Below the pieces are notes generated by a model. It had not been told where the DNA came from. It ran no database searches and saw only the letters and a program-made list of their open reading frames with translations. From Dactylis glomerata (lineage: Eukaryota > Streptophyta > Magnoliopsida > Poales > Poaceae), in assembly GCA_007115705.1 (NCBI GenBank), contig QXEO01000822.1, positions 188,253-252,252 of the forward strand: a DNA stretch of 64,000 nucleotides, in the 5' to 3' direction. This document shows, in pieces, positions 22,319-34,281 of this stretch (within the stretch, counting starts at the first letter, position 1; every line of letters begins with the position of its first letter). The position numbers and the translations under genes were made by a program.

Positions 22319-24597
22319 GCGCATGTGTATCGACTACACTAGCCTCAACAAGGCTTGCCCCAAGGATCCCTTCGCGCTACCGCGCATCGACCAGGTGATC
22401 GATTCCACAGCCAGTTGTGACCTGCTGTCCTTCCTGGATGCCTATTCAGGCTATCACCAGATCCCGCTCTACCAGCCGGATCAGATCAAGACGTCCTTCA
22501 TCACCCCATATGGAGCCTACTACTACGTCACCATGCCATTCGGCTTGAAGAACGCTGGAGCCACTTACCAGTGAACCATGCAGAGATGTCTGCAAGAGCA
22601 GAATGGGTGAAACATGCACGCTTATGTGGACGACGTGGTGGTGAAGACCAAGCAGAGCGGCATGCTCCTGGACGATCTCAAGGAGACCTTTGCCAACCTG
22701 CGGTGCTATCGCATGAAGCTCAATCCTGAGAAGTGCACCTTCGGCGTGCCGGCTAGATAGCTCCTAGGTTATATCGTTTCCCAGCGTGGGATCGAGGCTA
22801 ACCCCTCGAAGATAAAAGCCATCGAGGCCCTAGAGCCGCCCACCTAGCTCAGGGATGTGCAGAAGTTTGCTGGATGTTTGGCCTCGCTCAGCCGGTTCGT
22901 CAGCCGGCTTGGGGAGAAGGCCATGCCGCTGTACCAGCTGATGAAGAAGACGGACCACTTCGTTTGGTCCCAGCGCGCTGATGATGCCTTCAACGACCTC
23001 AAGAGAGCCTTGTCTACCGCGCCAATTTTGGTAGCGCCGGCTCCGCGGGAGCCAATGCTGCTCTACATCGCAGCTAGTCCGCGAGTCATCAGCGTCGTGA
23101 TCATGGTGGAGCGCACCGAGGAAGGCAAGGAGCTGCCGGTTCAACGCCCGGTGTACTACCTGAGTGAGGTGCTCACTCTCTCCAAGCAAAACTACCTGCA
23201 CTACCAGAAGGTCACGTACGGCGTGTACATGGCGGCCAGGAAGCTGAAGCACTACTTCGAGGAGCATCCTATCACGGTGGTGAGCACCACTCCGCTCTCG
23301 GAGATCATAGGGTGCAAGGATGCAACGGGCAGGGTGGCTAAATGGGTGATTGAGCTTGCCGCTCATTCCATTCAGTACAAGCCCAGGATGACGATCAAGT
23401 CGCAGATCATAGCGGATTTCTTCGCTGATTGTGGAGAGCACCAGTACCTGCCGCCGGCTCCGGACTCAACACACTGGCACATGAACTTCGATGGCTCCAA
23501 GATGCTCGAGGGCTTGGGAGCTGGCGTCGTCCTCACCACTCCCAAGGGAGACAAGCTGCAGTACGTTCTGCAGATGCACTTCCGTGCGTCGAACAACGTC
23601 ACCGAATATGAAGCCCTAGTGCATGGGCTCAAGCTGGCCAAGCAGATTGGCATTCGGAGGATCCTCTGCTTTGGAGACTCCGACCTGGTGGTGCACCAGG
23701 TCTCAGGGGAATGGGACACCAAGGACGCCAACATGGCCTCCTATCGCTTCTACATGCAGCAGCTCTGCGGATTCTTCGAGGGCTGCGAGTTCCATCATGT
23801 CCCCAGAGCAAACAATGACGAGGCAGACCGACTGTCCAAGATCGGCTCCACCAAGCAGGATATCCCAGCTGGGGTGTCGTTGGAGATCATCCGCAAGCCG
23901 TCCATCAATCCCTCGCCGGAGTCCACCTCCATCTACGTACCCGAAGACCCCGCCCCGGCTCAGGTGCCACCACCGGACCCAGGGGCTGCCGTCTTGGGGC
24001 TGAAGGAAGCAGCCGGCCAGCCCAGCATGGCCGGCTCGACGAAGGACTCGGGGGCTGCCGTCTCCAGGCTGGCCCCCACAGCCGGCCAGCTAGACGAAGC
24101 CGGCACATCGACGGACCTAGGGACTGCTGATCCTTTGGTCGCCAGTGTCTTCCACATACGGGAGATACCATCCTGGGCGGAGCCATTCTCCAACTACCTC
24201 ATCACGGGGGACTTGCCGCAAGACGAAGTGGGAGCCAGGCGACTTCAACGTTGTGCGCAAGCAAACACCATCATCAACAGCGAGCTGTACAAGCGCGGCG
24301 TGTCAGGAATCTTCCAGACGTGCATCGAGCCGGAAGAAGGGATAGAGCTGCTGAGAGAGATACATCAAGGGGAGTGCGGGCATCACACATCTTCCAGAGC
24401 CTTGGTGGCTAAGGCCTTCCACCATGGTTTCTATTGGCCGACTGCTCAGAAGGACGCAGAACAACTGGTGAAGCAGTGCAACGGCTGCCAGCGCTTCTCC
24501 AAGCATCGAAACACTCCAGCGGCAGCCCTCAAGACCATCCCGCTCACCTGGCCATTCGCTGTCTGGGGCCTGGACATGGTGGGGCCATTCAAGACAG
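22319..24597 (+). pseudogene. pol: Tat-lineage Ty3/gypsy polyprotein fragment, copy 1: RT, RNase H, second RNase H, start of integrase
   Basis: It begins inside RT (RRMCIDYTSLNKACPKDPF) and includes the YVDD active site. RT has four in-frame stops (22572, 22608, 22758, 22845). From 22857 it is open for 598 codons in all. A first RNase H is followed by a second, archaeal-type RNase H of the Tat lineage (HMNFDGSK, TEYEALVHG, FGDSDLVVHQ, NNDEADRLSK supply D-E-D-D). Then come a linker and the integrase HHCC zinc finger (ECGHHTSS...CNGCQRF). The frame leaves Tat at 24597, just after the first catalytic Asp (WGLDMVGPF), and reads into the CACTA element. Gag, protease and the 5' LTR are absent. A dead copy. 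Confidence 0.85.
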
Positions 24598-25145
24598 GAA
24601 ATCCGGTCTATTGCAACAATTTTTATTGCTACAACCACATTTCGTTGCAATAGAACATATTATTGCCACCAGTTTCACGTTTGTGGTAATAGGTCGAGCT
24701 TATTGCCACGGTTTAGTTTTGTTGTGATAAGTACATGTTTTGTTGCAATATAGCCCTCATATTGCAACAGTATGCATGGATGTTGCAATATGGCCAGAAT
24801 ATTGCGACAACCAAATTTTGTTGCACGAGTTAGTCATTTTGTTGCGATAGAAACTAGGTCTCGCAACAAAGTAGACATTCGTGGTAATATGCAAACAGAT
24901 ATTGCAACAATTGTGTCATGTTGTGATAGGTACAAATATTGTTGCAAAAATTTGGCCACCTATTACAACAAAACACATATTGGTGGTAATAGCGCATATC
25001 TTTTGCCTCAATTTCATTGTGTTGCAATAACCACTATTTACTGCGACAAGTTGTGTATTCGTGGCAATATGTAGAGCATATTACTACAAACTCACTACTG
25101 TTGCAATAAAAAAAGATATTGCAACGATATTCCATAGTCAACTGC
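24598..25145. repeat. Left subterminal repeats of the large CACTA
   Basis: ATTGCAACA, TTGCGACAA and GTGGTAATA-like units on both strands at about 15-25 bp spacing. They are the presumed transposase binding array. Confidence 0.75.
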
Positions 25146-25158
25146 GGGTCTTCACGTG

Positions 25159-25640
25159 CACTACAAGAAATATATCAACTTATGACCTTCTCGTAATGAC
25201 CATGGATGAAAGCATCACAGATTTATGGCAATTCTACACCGTATGGTCGTAAGCCGATTAGGACGGCAAACCCTGTAGAAATTACAACAATTTGGCTAAA
25301 AACATCATATTTTCATTAGATGAAATCGTCATAATACGAAAGACATAGCTTACGCCCTTATTTGTACTCGATTACGACTTATTTGAATCGTCATAAAATT
25401 TAAAGCAAGATACATTTAAATGATTTATTATCCACATCAGTAACTTCGCCTACGTGTCATATCCATATGTCAATTTTCTTGTCGTCCATGTGTCCACATG
25501 TCAATTGTCATGCAACCAACCTAACATGCAACAAACTGACACACGGGCCCGCAACCGAACTGAACAAACAGACCAACAACCCTGCTCTGCCAGCGAACTG
25601 ACTTGCGGGGCCCGCCAACGAACTGACATTCAACCCCATC
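25159..25640 (+). mobile_element. End of a second CACTA element nested near the left end
   Basis: CACTACAAGAAATATATC at 25159 opens a different terminus with its own subterminal motifs (CGTCATAA, GGTCGTAAG). I find no matching right end, so it is either truncated or its partner has diverged. The right border is a guess. Confidence 0.45.
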
Positions 25641-27193
25641 CCTTTGGTACTAGTAATATTGCACGTGCAATGCACGTGTCGTCTGCGTTCAAATTTAATC
25701 TAGTTTTTACAAATTTTGATATATGCAAATAATCATTAAGTCAAATGAATAATCATTTATTTGCACAATGTTTTCATCTAGAAGGGATGATTGTCAACTT
25801 TTGCCGGTACTAATCTCCGGGGCACAACCATGGTTTCATCACTAAGATGTAGCTATATCCGATGAAATGTCTTCAGGCTCTTGAAGATAAACTGCCACAA
25901 TTCATCTTATATAAAGAAATACTTCGTGCTTAGACAATTTGGACTACAACTGCAGCAACAAAAAGCATACCAATTAATCAGGTGAAATGATTACTGCTAC
26001 TTCCTTATCTGCAATAAAAAGAAAATAAACCGCCAAGAGAAATATTTGGTCTTCAACATCTTCCCCTCTCGTCGTTTGGTGTCCAACCGAAAACCAAACA
26101 AAGATTGATACGCTCCAAATGTTTAAAAGAAAACGGTTCTTGCACGAACTATCTCCAAAGCTTGAAAATGATCACCTGTATATATAGGACTATCTCCTGA
26201 ATGCGGTATATACGTTGGTTCTTTTCAGCTTCTGTATTTGTGTCATCAAACCTGTTATTCAGGTAGACAACAGTCCATTTTGTTATAAATGAGAATGTAA
26301 ATTAACTAAAGCACCATAAATTCTATGCAATAATGTTTAGACCAAGCAAGAATAACCAGAATGGTGATAGCAAAAAATTGCACGGTTTAGATGTTACGGA
26401 AATACATAAACAGATGTTATGTACACTCGTTCTGCATAAAGTACAAACATGTTCCATCTTAAGCCTGGAAGTGTAGTTATCTTACATATTCTAGAAAGAA
26501 AGAGCAATTAATTTCCACAGCCCATCTGTAGGAGCAATTGATTAGATAAACATATGTATAGCACCAAAAAGGGCGACATGATGCTCAAAGAAAGAGAAAT
26601 TAATTTCCACAGCCCTTTGGGACATCTTCTAATTACCCAAAGCACCATCATGCTCCCTTTCAACTTGCATCAGCTCCCTTTCAGCTAACTCCAATATGCT
26701 GACAACTCGAAGCAAGTTATGATATATATCCCTCCAACGAAATCAGTGCCCAACCATGGGGTTGTAGAAAATCAGTGCCTACAATTAGAGTTGTTTCTCA
26801 AGTTATATATAACAGAAATTATCATAAAGATAAAGGAAGAACACAATATTTCTCATTGCAAAAGGCTCCACATGACCACATCAATGGAAGAGAACAAAAC
26901 CACACAGACCTCTTTTCACCTCTATATATGTACGAACAGAAACACTGACGTAATCCTATTTTCAGAATTTGCAACGGTTGACATGGAAGCCCTATGGAGA
27001 AAGATGACCCTGTTGCTGATCGATTATTTATGCAATATCCTGACCTTGCTATGTAAGTCCCTGGGATGGCCGCATCGCTGCTCTCTTCTCGTGTGGTTGT
27101 ACATATAATGACATGAACTGAGGCAAGCTAGCAGAATGCCGGACGCAAAATCCAGAAAACAAATATTTATGCAATTCAGAACTCACCTTGAAT
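25641..27193. other. CACTA interior, no recognised gene
   Basis: AT-rich. A 129-codon plus-strand frame (26719-27108) shows no motif that I know. Nothing else is supported. Confidence 0.4.
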
Positions 27194-27487
27194 TTCCGGC
27201 GTCCAATCCGTGAACAGGGATGCGGCGTTGCTGCTCGGCGGGAATGCGGGACAAGGAAGACGTCAAGCTGCTGGCGGTTGGCGGGTGCACATGACGTGAC
27301 GGCGGCGGCCGCAGCTTGCAGGTAGAACGCAGGCGGGGTCACGTGGCGGCAGCCTGCCCTGGCGCGCAGGCTCGGCAGCGGTCTGGCAGGCTCTCGCGGC
27401 GGCAGGCGGACAGACTCGTGCAGCGCGGCGGGAGGACGGCGACGGCGATTGCGATGTGGCAGGGATAATGTAGGCGGTTCCGTTCAC
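27194..27487 (-). other. GC-rich first-exon-like segment inside the CACTA
   Basis: The minus strand is GC-rich and open (74 codons from 27487, 97 from 27342) and runs to a strong donor, AAG then GTGAGTTCTG, at 27186-27195. Composition jumps sharply from its AT-rich surroundings. It could be a captured host exon or the start of a CACTA gene; I do not recognise the protein. Confidence 0.3.
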
Positions 27488-28193
27488 TTAATTCGTGTGT
27501 GATGGGAGGATCGATTAGTGGTGATGCGGGTCGGGGAAAAATAGATTAGCGTTGTCTGCTCCCGTTAAACACGGGTTAACTATGAAGCGTCAGATAAATT
27601 GATCGTACGTTTGAGATTGTTTGGATGGGACGCTCTCGCTCGTTTTATATTAGTTTAGATTTAGATTAGATTAGATTTAGATTTAGATTAAGGAGCAAAA
27701 AGTACATAACTAAGTGTCGGAAGGGGATCGATCCAGCTACCTCCCGCGCGACCAATCTACTCACAACCGCCGAGGCAGCGTAAGAGTTGTGCAAGCAATC
27801 CATTCTTCCAGCTTATAGATGTTACTGGCTTTGGGTGCGCCTTGTGCCTGGGCCACCGCGGACGGGCCTTCCTTTTTTCCTTTCTTTTCCGTTGATTCCA
27901 CAAAACATTATGGGCCGCTGCGAGACCTACATGTAGAGTAAACTGTGAGCTTCATTTTAGTTTGAGTCCAAATGGAGGGAACCCAGTTTTTTTTGGAAAA
28001 GTCTAAAAAATAATTTTATAGTTGAATTAGCATACAATCTTGGATTTAGATTATTCATAATATTGTTTTCATATATATGAGATGAAACATTATTATGTAG
28101 AGGAGGTGACATTTGAATTTTTTGAATACTTGTTTGAAAATGCGATTAAACAGACATGATCGTTCGTAGCTCGGGATGGAATACTACTAATTC

Positions 28194-29535
28194 TAGAAAA
28201 TACCTATGAAGGTTTGTGCGTCGAAAAGAAAGTTGATATGCATATCGCAAGTGGTCTATTATTTATGTGGGATGTTGTGTTCAGGTTTTGAAATGTGGTT
28301 TTGCTAGTTGCTTCACAAAAAAGACTGACCTTAGCACTCAAAAAATGGAAAACATATTTGATGCGACAAAAGGGGAAACTTTCTACGTGAATGTCGCTCT
28401 CCGTCTCAACGGCCACATGCGTGTCTGATATGGGCTCATTCCGGCAAACTATGCCATGATTAGGGTCGTGACCTAGCCTATTTGTTCTAAAAGCCATACA
28501 ACCTCGAACAAGGTAGCTCGTTTTAGTGAAGGGACTTTTTAAAAAAACTACTGTATTCAAGGCTTGATTTTTTTCCTACAACTAGTCATATAAATTGACA
28601 CCCCGTGAAGGTCCACCTTCCAGCGAAATTGGCGGGAGCGTGTGCAAAATATAGAAAATACCTATGAAAGTTTGTGCGTCGAAAATAATGATGATATGCA
28701 CATCGCAAGTGATGTATTATTTATGTGGGATGTTGTGTTCAGGTTTTGAAATGTGGTTTCGCTAGTTGCTTCACAAAAAAGACTAACCTTAGCACTCCAA
28801 AAATGGAAAACATATTTGATGCAACAAAAGGGGAAACTTTCTACGTGAATGTCGCTCTCCGTCTCAACGGCCACATGCGTGTCTGATATGGGCTCATTCC
28901 GGCAAACTATGCCATGATTAGGGTCGTGACCTAGCCCATTTATCCTAAAAGCCATACAACCTCGAACAAGGTAGCTCGTTTTACTGAAGGGACTTTTTAA
29001 AAAAACTACTGTATTCAAGGCTTGATTTTTTTCCTACAACTAGTCATATAAATTGACACCCCGTGAAGGTCCACCTTCCAGCGAAATCGGCGGGAGCGTG
29101 TGTAAAATATAGAAAATACCTATGAAAGTTTGTGCATCGAAAATAATGATGATATGCACATTGCAAGTGATGTATTTATTTATGTGGGATGTTGTGTTTA
29201 GGTTTTGAAATGCCGTTTTGGTAGTTGCGTCACAAAAGACCGAGCATCGGACTCCAAAAATGGAAAACACATTTTTCGTGCGATGAAAGGGGAAACTTCC
29301 TACACGAACGTTGCTCTCCATCCCAACGGCCACAAGTGTGTCCGATATAGGCTCGTTCCGGTGAACTATGTCATGATTAGAGCCGTGACCTAGCCCATTT
29401 TCCCTAAAAGACATACAACCTCGAATGAGGTAGCTCGTTTCTGTGGAGGGATTTTTTTAAAATCTGTCGTATTGAAGGCTTGAATTTTTTTCCCGCAACT
29501 TGGTCATATAAATTGACATCCCGCGAAGGTCTCTT
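28194..29535. repeat. Three tandem copies of a 458-bp unit
   Basis: Units begin TAGAAAATACC at 28194, 28652 and 29110, exactly 458 bp apart. Copies 1 and 2 are very close; copy 3 is more diverged. On the minus strand copies 1 and 2 each hold a 118-codon frame beginning MNTVVFLKSPF with stop-free divergence; in copy 3 the frame differs at its start. Confidence 0.88.
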
Positions 29536-29820
29536 ATTTTTCTGATTTTTTTAGAATTAGTTATGTTTGATTTGGGATCCGCATAAAACGACATATGATG
29601 GATACAACGAAATAAGCTTTTACCAACAAAATTTAGCGGTAACATTATTTTAAGTAGCACATATATTTCATATTTGATCCTAGTTAATTACCGTCCTAAA
29701 TTAGGCACGTAATAGAGGTAATTATTATCCTTCCTGCTAAATCCTCCCGCTAATCATAAAAAATTAACTTTTCACCAATTTTCCCCTTCCCGCTCACTTT
29801 AACCTCCCCCTAAAAATTCC

Positions 29821-31920
29821 TCATAAATACTCCCGATTAATTATCTTAAAGAAATCGTGAGATTGGATCTGAGAAACCTCACCCGAGTCCTCCGTCCTCA
29901 CGGCGTCATGACGGCGGCGTCGACCCTACGCAACACACCGGAGTCCACCGAACGGAGAGTGTCACAGGTACATGTTATTTCTTCTGTCCTTCTCCTTCCT
30001 CCCAAATTCCTCCACAAGTAGCAAATCGGAGTGCCCCTTTCCATGGTAGAGACGCCTCATAGGAGAGACAATCTGCTAGCCCGCGCTGCTCCCTCCTCGC
30101 TCTCGCCTCCGGCATGGCCGCATCGCCTTCGTGCTACAGCCCCCCTCACCGGCGACCGGCGAGGCAGCAGTGGCGGCGGCGCTCAGGCCGAGCTGGGATA
30201 ATTTTAGAGGGGATTTGAGCCGGATTCGCCCAGATTAAGCCGTGAACGGGTGGGGGAGTGGGCAGGGAGGCGACTGGTGATGGGAATCGGGGTGGCCTTG
30301 TGATGTTCGGCCGGATTTGGCCGGCGGCAGCGGCGGCACCATGGGATCCTCCCGCCTCTTCATCCGCTGAAGGGGGCAGGGCACCTCCACGACTGCTCGA
30401 GACCCCGGGCGAGGTGAGGCCACCTCGGCTGCTCCAACACTCCCCTCTCTATCTACCTCTCACGATGATATGCAGGCGGCCCTGATCCAGCCAAGCAGCA
30501 TCAGGTTGCTATCTTGCTGATGTTGATCCAGAGTTTTGGTCTTAGGGCACTGTGTATGTTTTCACTAGAATTTGGACTTCGTTTAGCACACATTTTCTAG
30601 GAAGTTGATTAATCGTTAATATCAAATGTAATGAGGTGCATTTCACATCATTTTTCAAAGTAATTTTCTCTGAAATTCTAGATGACAGTGTTTTATCCAG
30701 TTTTTATTTTAAGAGTGCTGAGTTAATTGCTTCGAAATTCAGTAATTTTATCCAGTTTTTATCCAGTATTTTTCTCTGAAATTCTCTGAAGTAATGGCGT
30801 TTTTTTTCAATGTGTTTCCTCCTTAGGATCGGACCAATGTAAGCTCCTCCTTATTTGCTGCTGTGTCCTGGTTATGGACAGTAAAGCAACCATTTTGTTA
30901 TACAGGCTGAGAAGTCTCAGAGGGCACTAGCAGGTTTCCTTTCCCAACAATTAATTAATCAACGGAGTATTTCACACAATATGTTTCACACAATTAATCA
31001 ACGGCTACAGTTCTGCCTTTGCAAATAAGAACGCTGGGCCTATTTATATGTAAATAAGAACAACATGGCAATATGCTATCATGTAGCTACAACATAATAA
31101 TGAAGATGGCTCCAGTTATGGCTTTGTAAATAAGAAGATTAAAACTGTTTACATGTAAGTAAGAATATACCATGGAACAAATTCTATCATATAGTTACAT
31201 CACAATAAGGAAGTTAAAACATTTCTTGAATACGTGCATATTATAATTATTCTGTCAACCTTAGTCTGTATATGTGCTGATATGCATGTGCATCTTCTCA
31301 TATATCTTAGTCTGTGATTGAACATGGTTTATCTTGGACATCTAATAATTTATGCATGCTTTAAGTATTGCATTTCCTCTGAAATTAACACTATTTCTGA
31401 TATTACCTACACAAGGGCACAACAATGAATTCAACACAACACCCTGCTGGTGGGAGACCGATGACAAAACAACGACGCCAAGTGCAAGCTTCAGAGGAAA
31501 GACATGATTCACATTACTCCTTTCTGCAAGGTACACAAACTTCCTTAGTTCTTAATCACTGTTCTGAATGGTTCACATTGATAAAGTTAGGTCCATTTAT
31601 TGTTCTTGTGTTCAGTAAGGAAAGGATCTATTCTCCTAACAAGGACGGAAAGTATAACAGCATACAAAAATGGATATGGTAAGAACTTTATGAAATTGAA
31701 GCTGTCTCCATTTATTTGCTTACTTGCATTGCTAAAAGTGCACTTCTATTTGCAGATGCCCAAGAAAACGACTGGCAAAGAAAATAGTAATCCAAACCAG
31801 CAAAATACTCTTTCACATACCGCTAGTACTAATGCGGCTTTAGGTACAAGGCACAATATAATTTCTCCAAATGTGTCCATACAAGTTGCAACAAAGAGCA
31901 ATAGACATTATCAAGCAATG
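29821..31920 (+). other. Spliced gene-like region inside the large CACTA, function unknown
   Basis: A TATA-like ATAAATAC (29823-29830) precedes a GC-rich leader and an ATG at 29908 that stays open for 20 codons to a donor (CAG/GTACAT, 29967). Possible further exons, each with AG before and GT after, are 31416-31530, 31616-31678 and 31756-31920. The second fits in phase with the first. Joining the last in the same phase meets a stop at 31785, so at least one exon border is wrong or the gene is dead. It is on the same strand as the CACTA right end and may be its tnpA-like gene; no domain is recognised. Confidence 0.3.
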
Positions 31921-32550
31921 GTAAGCCACAACCTTAGTTTCTCTTTATGCTGACCTTTATTTGATACCACGTGTTGGGCACTCCTAGAACTATTTTTTGA
32001 TACTTTGAACAAGGATTGGCTGACCTGTCTTAGCTAGTTGATGGCATGTGACCTGCTCTAAGTGTCCTAGAAACTGCATACATTACTTAATTGTTTGAGT
32101 ATACTCAGCATATTTCATTTGCTATCAAGTGCACAAGAATTAGGTTACTGCTGGGCTGTTGCTGTTGGAATGTTGTGCTAAGTTAACTTGGACTGATTAG
32201 TAGTAGATATAGATGAGATATGTTGCTGTGCGGCTGCTGCTGTTGGGCTGCTGCTGCTGCCTACACTCTCACGATCCAACATAATTGCTTGCATACTCTT
32301 GCCCCTCATGGTTGTGTCCCTTTATTATTTTCTTCATATAATATAGATCCTGCCCTGTAATAACAATAAGAAACTGCCCTTGAAGGTCGTAGCATTACCT
32401 AGCAGCTGTTCGGTACTTATGTTGTTTATTGCATGCGGTGTAGTTGCAACACATTTAATATTTAGTGAAATCAGATAATGTTGTTAAACCTATATTATCT
32501 CACTGGGTTGCTGTTTGGCCAGAGGGTTACAATTTGGCAGTGATTGTTAG

Positions 32551-32790
32551 CACTCCCTCCATACCGGATTATAGGGCAATTGCACACTTTAAGATAAACT
32601 TTGACCTTCAATTTTAGTCAAAAAAATATAAAATATATTATATAAAAATTATACTATTGGATTCATATTCAAAAGAACTTTCCAATGGTATAATTTTATG
32701 TCAAATATCTCATATTTTATTGACTAAAATTAATGGTTAAAGTATGTCTTAAAATACACATTTGCCCAATAATCCGGCATGGAGGTAGTA
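32551..32790. mobile_element. Stowaway-like MITE
   Basis: Ends CTCCCTCCATACCGGATTAT and, inverted, CTACCTCCATGCCGGATTAT, about 240 bp apart, AT-rich in the middle. The right end is followed by TA (32789-32790), and TA also lies just left at 32548-32549. Confidence 0.7.
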
Positions 32791-33394
32791 GATTGTATTT
32801 GTGCACATTCCGATTCATAACGTTTCTAATTTGCCAATAGCACCAATTGGAAAAGGTTTCCAAGTAGGAAATAGGCATCTTATGCTTTTTTCACCGGCAT
32901 CATTTGCAAAAAGATAATGGTCAACGAAGGAAGTCATGCTGAAGCTGCTTTTGTCTGTGATTTGCATCTGCTTAGCTGTGACAATTATATCTGATCTCTC
33001 ACAATTATATCTGATCTCTCAATTGCTCATGTAGAACCACTGATGTTACTTTTCAAATACTGATCTCTATAAACTATTTTATTGTATTGACATGTGCCCA
33101 TATTGCCTTCCATGCTCCTATTATGTTCGACTCATTAACTTGAGCTAAACAGTTTCTTGATTTCTTAACTGCAGGAAACAAAAATTTAACTGGACTGGAC
33201 TTGAATATACACCGAGAACACTTTAGTCTTTGCACTTAATTAGTATAGCAACATTCAGTATGTTGAATGCTTGCTAAATTATCTTTTAGTTTCATTTTAT
33301 GGATATTTCCGATGAGAGTTATGATATTTTTATGAATCTACATTGTATAATCGTGGTTTGAATAATATAATTAAATGCTTGTATTTTTCGGTTG

Positions 33395-34281
33395 CAATAA
33401 TCTATTACAGTACCATATCCTAGTTTTGGTTGGAACTGTTTGACGCCATCAAATTCAGTTTTGTTTGCAATAGTTTGGCGCCATAAATATTTTGGACGTT
33501 GTGATAACCATTTGGCGCCACCAAATGTAGCTTTGTGGCAATAGTCCTTTTACCACGAATGTTTGTAATATTGCAATAGGTTTGCGCCACAAACATGTCC
33601 GTTGTGATAATTGCTTGACACCGCAAAATTAATCTTTGTTGAAATAGGTCTTTTACCATGGACCGGTTGTATTGTCGCAACTGCTTTTCACCACACAGAT
33701 TTTGGCCATTGTGATAACTATCTGTCACCACCAAAACGAGTATGTTGCAATAGTTTCTCGCCACATTTCGACAGATGTTGCCATAAATTAATACCACAAA
33801 CAGAGGGTTTGTGGCGAAAGAGGTATACCCACGAAAAAATAGTGGTTGCCATAGTGTTTAGGTCTATTGCAACATTTGGCTATTGCAACGGAAGGACGTG
33901 CGCCACAAAACAAGTGTTGTTGGAATAGGCTATCGCCACGAATGTCTATCGCCACGAATGTCTATCGCCACGAATGTCTATCGCCACAAACGGCTAATCG
34001 CCATGATGTTGGTACATGTTGCATTAAGCTATCACCACGAACCAAATTGTGGCGACAAGCGCATGCTGCCACAAGAAAATGTGTGGCAACTTATCACATC
34101 GTCGTTGCAATAACACATTTTCTTGCCACATTTTGTTTTTTGTGGCAATAACCTATTACCATGCGTGCTTTCGCAACGCTTGGCAACGAAAATTTTGTCG
34201 CCGCAATAGGTACCTATTGCCACGATTCGGCACTTATTGCCACGAATACTGTTGTTGCAATAGACCTGATTTCTTGTAGTG
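33395..34281. repeat. Right subterminal repeats of the large CACTA
   Basis: Dense TTGCAATAG, GTTGTGATAA, CGCCACAAA and TATTGCCACGA units. The unit ATCGCCACGAATGTCT is repeated in tandem at about 33944-33980. The array mirrors the left subterminal region. Confidence 0.75.

Larger units (their letters stand above)
20313..24597. repeat. Duplicated block, copy 1 (4285 bp)
   Basis: Matches 34282-38566 at a constant offset of 13969 bp, so there is no net length change. By eye I count about eleven single-base differences. It holds 780 bp of unassigned sequence, a CACTA terminus with a gene fragment, and a 5'-truncated Tat polyprotein. It ends in ...AAGACAG inside the integrase coding region, where the CACTA element begins. 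Confidence 0.93.
24598..34281 (+). mobile_element. 9.7-kb CACTA transposon lying between the two duplicated copies
   Basis: The right end reads ...TTTCTTGTAGTG (to 34281). Its inverse, CACTACAAGAAATCAGG..., matches the left end from GAAATCCGGTCTATTGCAAC onward, but CACTACAA is missing on the left. Both ends carry dense subterminal repeats of the ATTGCAACAA / TTGTGGCAATA type. No three-base target duplication is seen because the two flanks are different ends of the duplicated block. No TNP2 transposase motif was found inside, so the element is probably non-autonomous or decayed. Confidence 0.8.

Noticed and set aside
22830..23441. 203-codon minus frame under the Tat polyprotein
   Set aside because: Shadow of the real plus-strand RNase H coding region.
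27655..27695. TTAGATTTAGA-like repeat as telomeric sequence
   Set aside because: The unit is TTAGAT/TTAGATT, irregular and very short; the plant telomere repeat is TTTAGGG.
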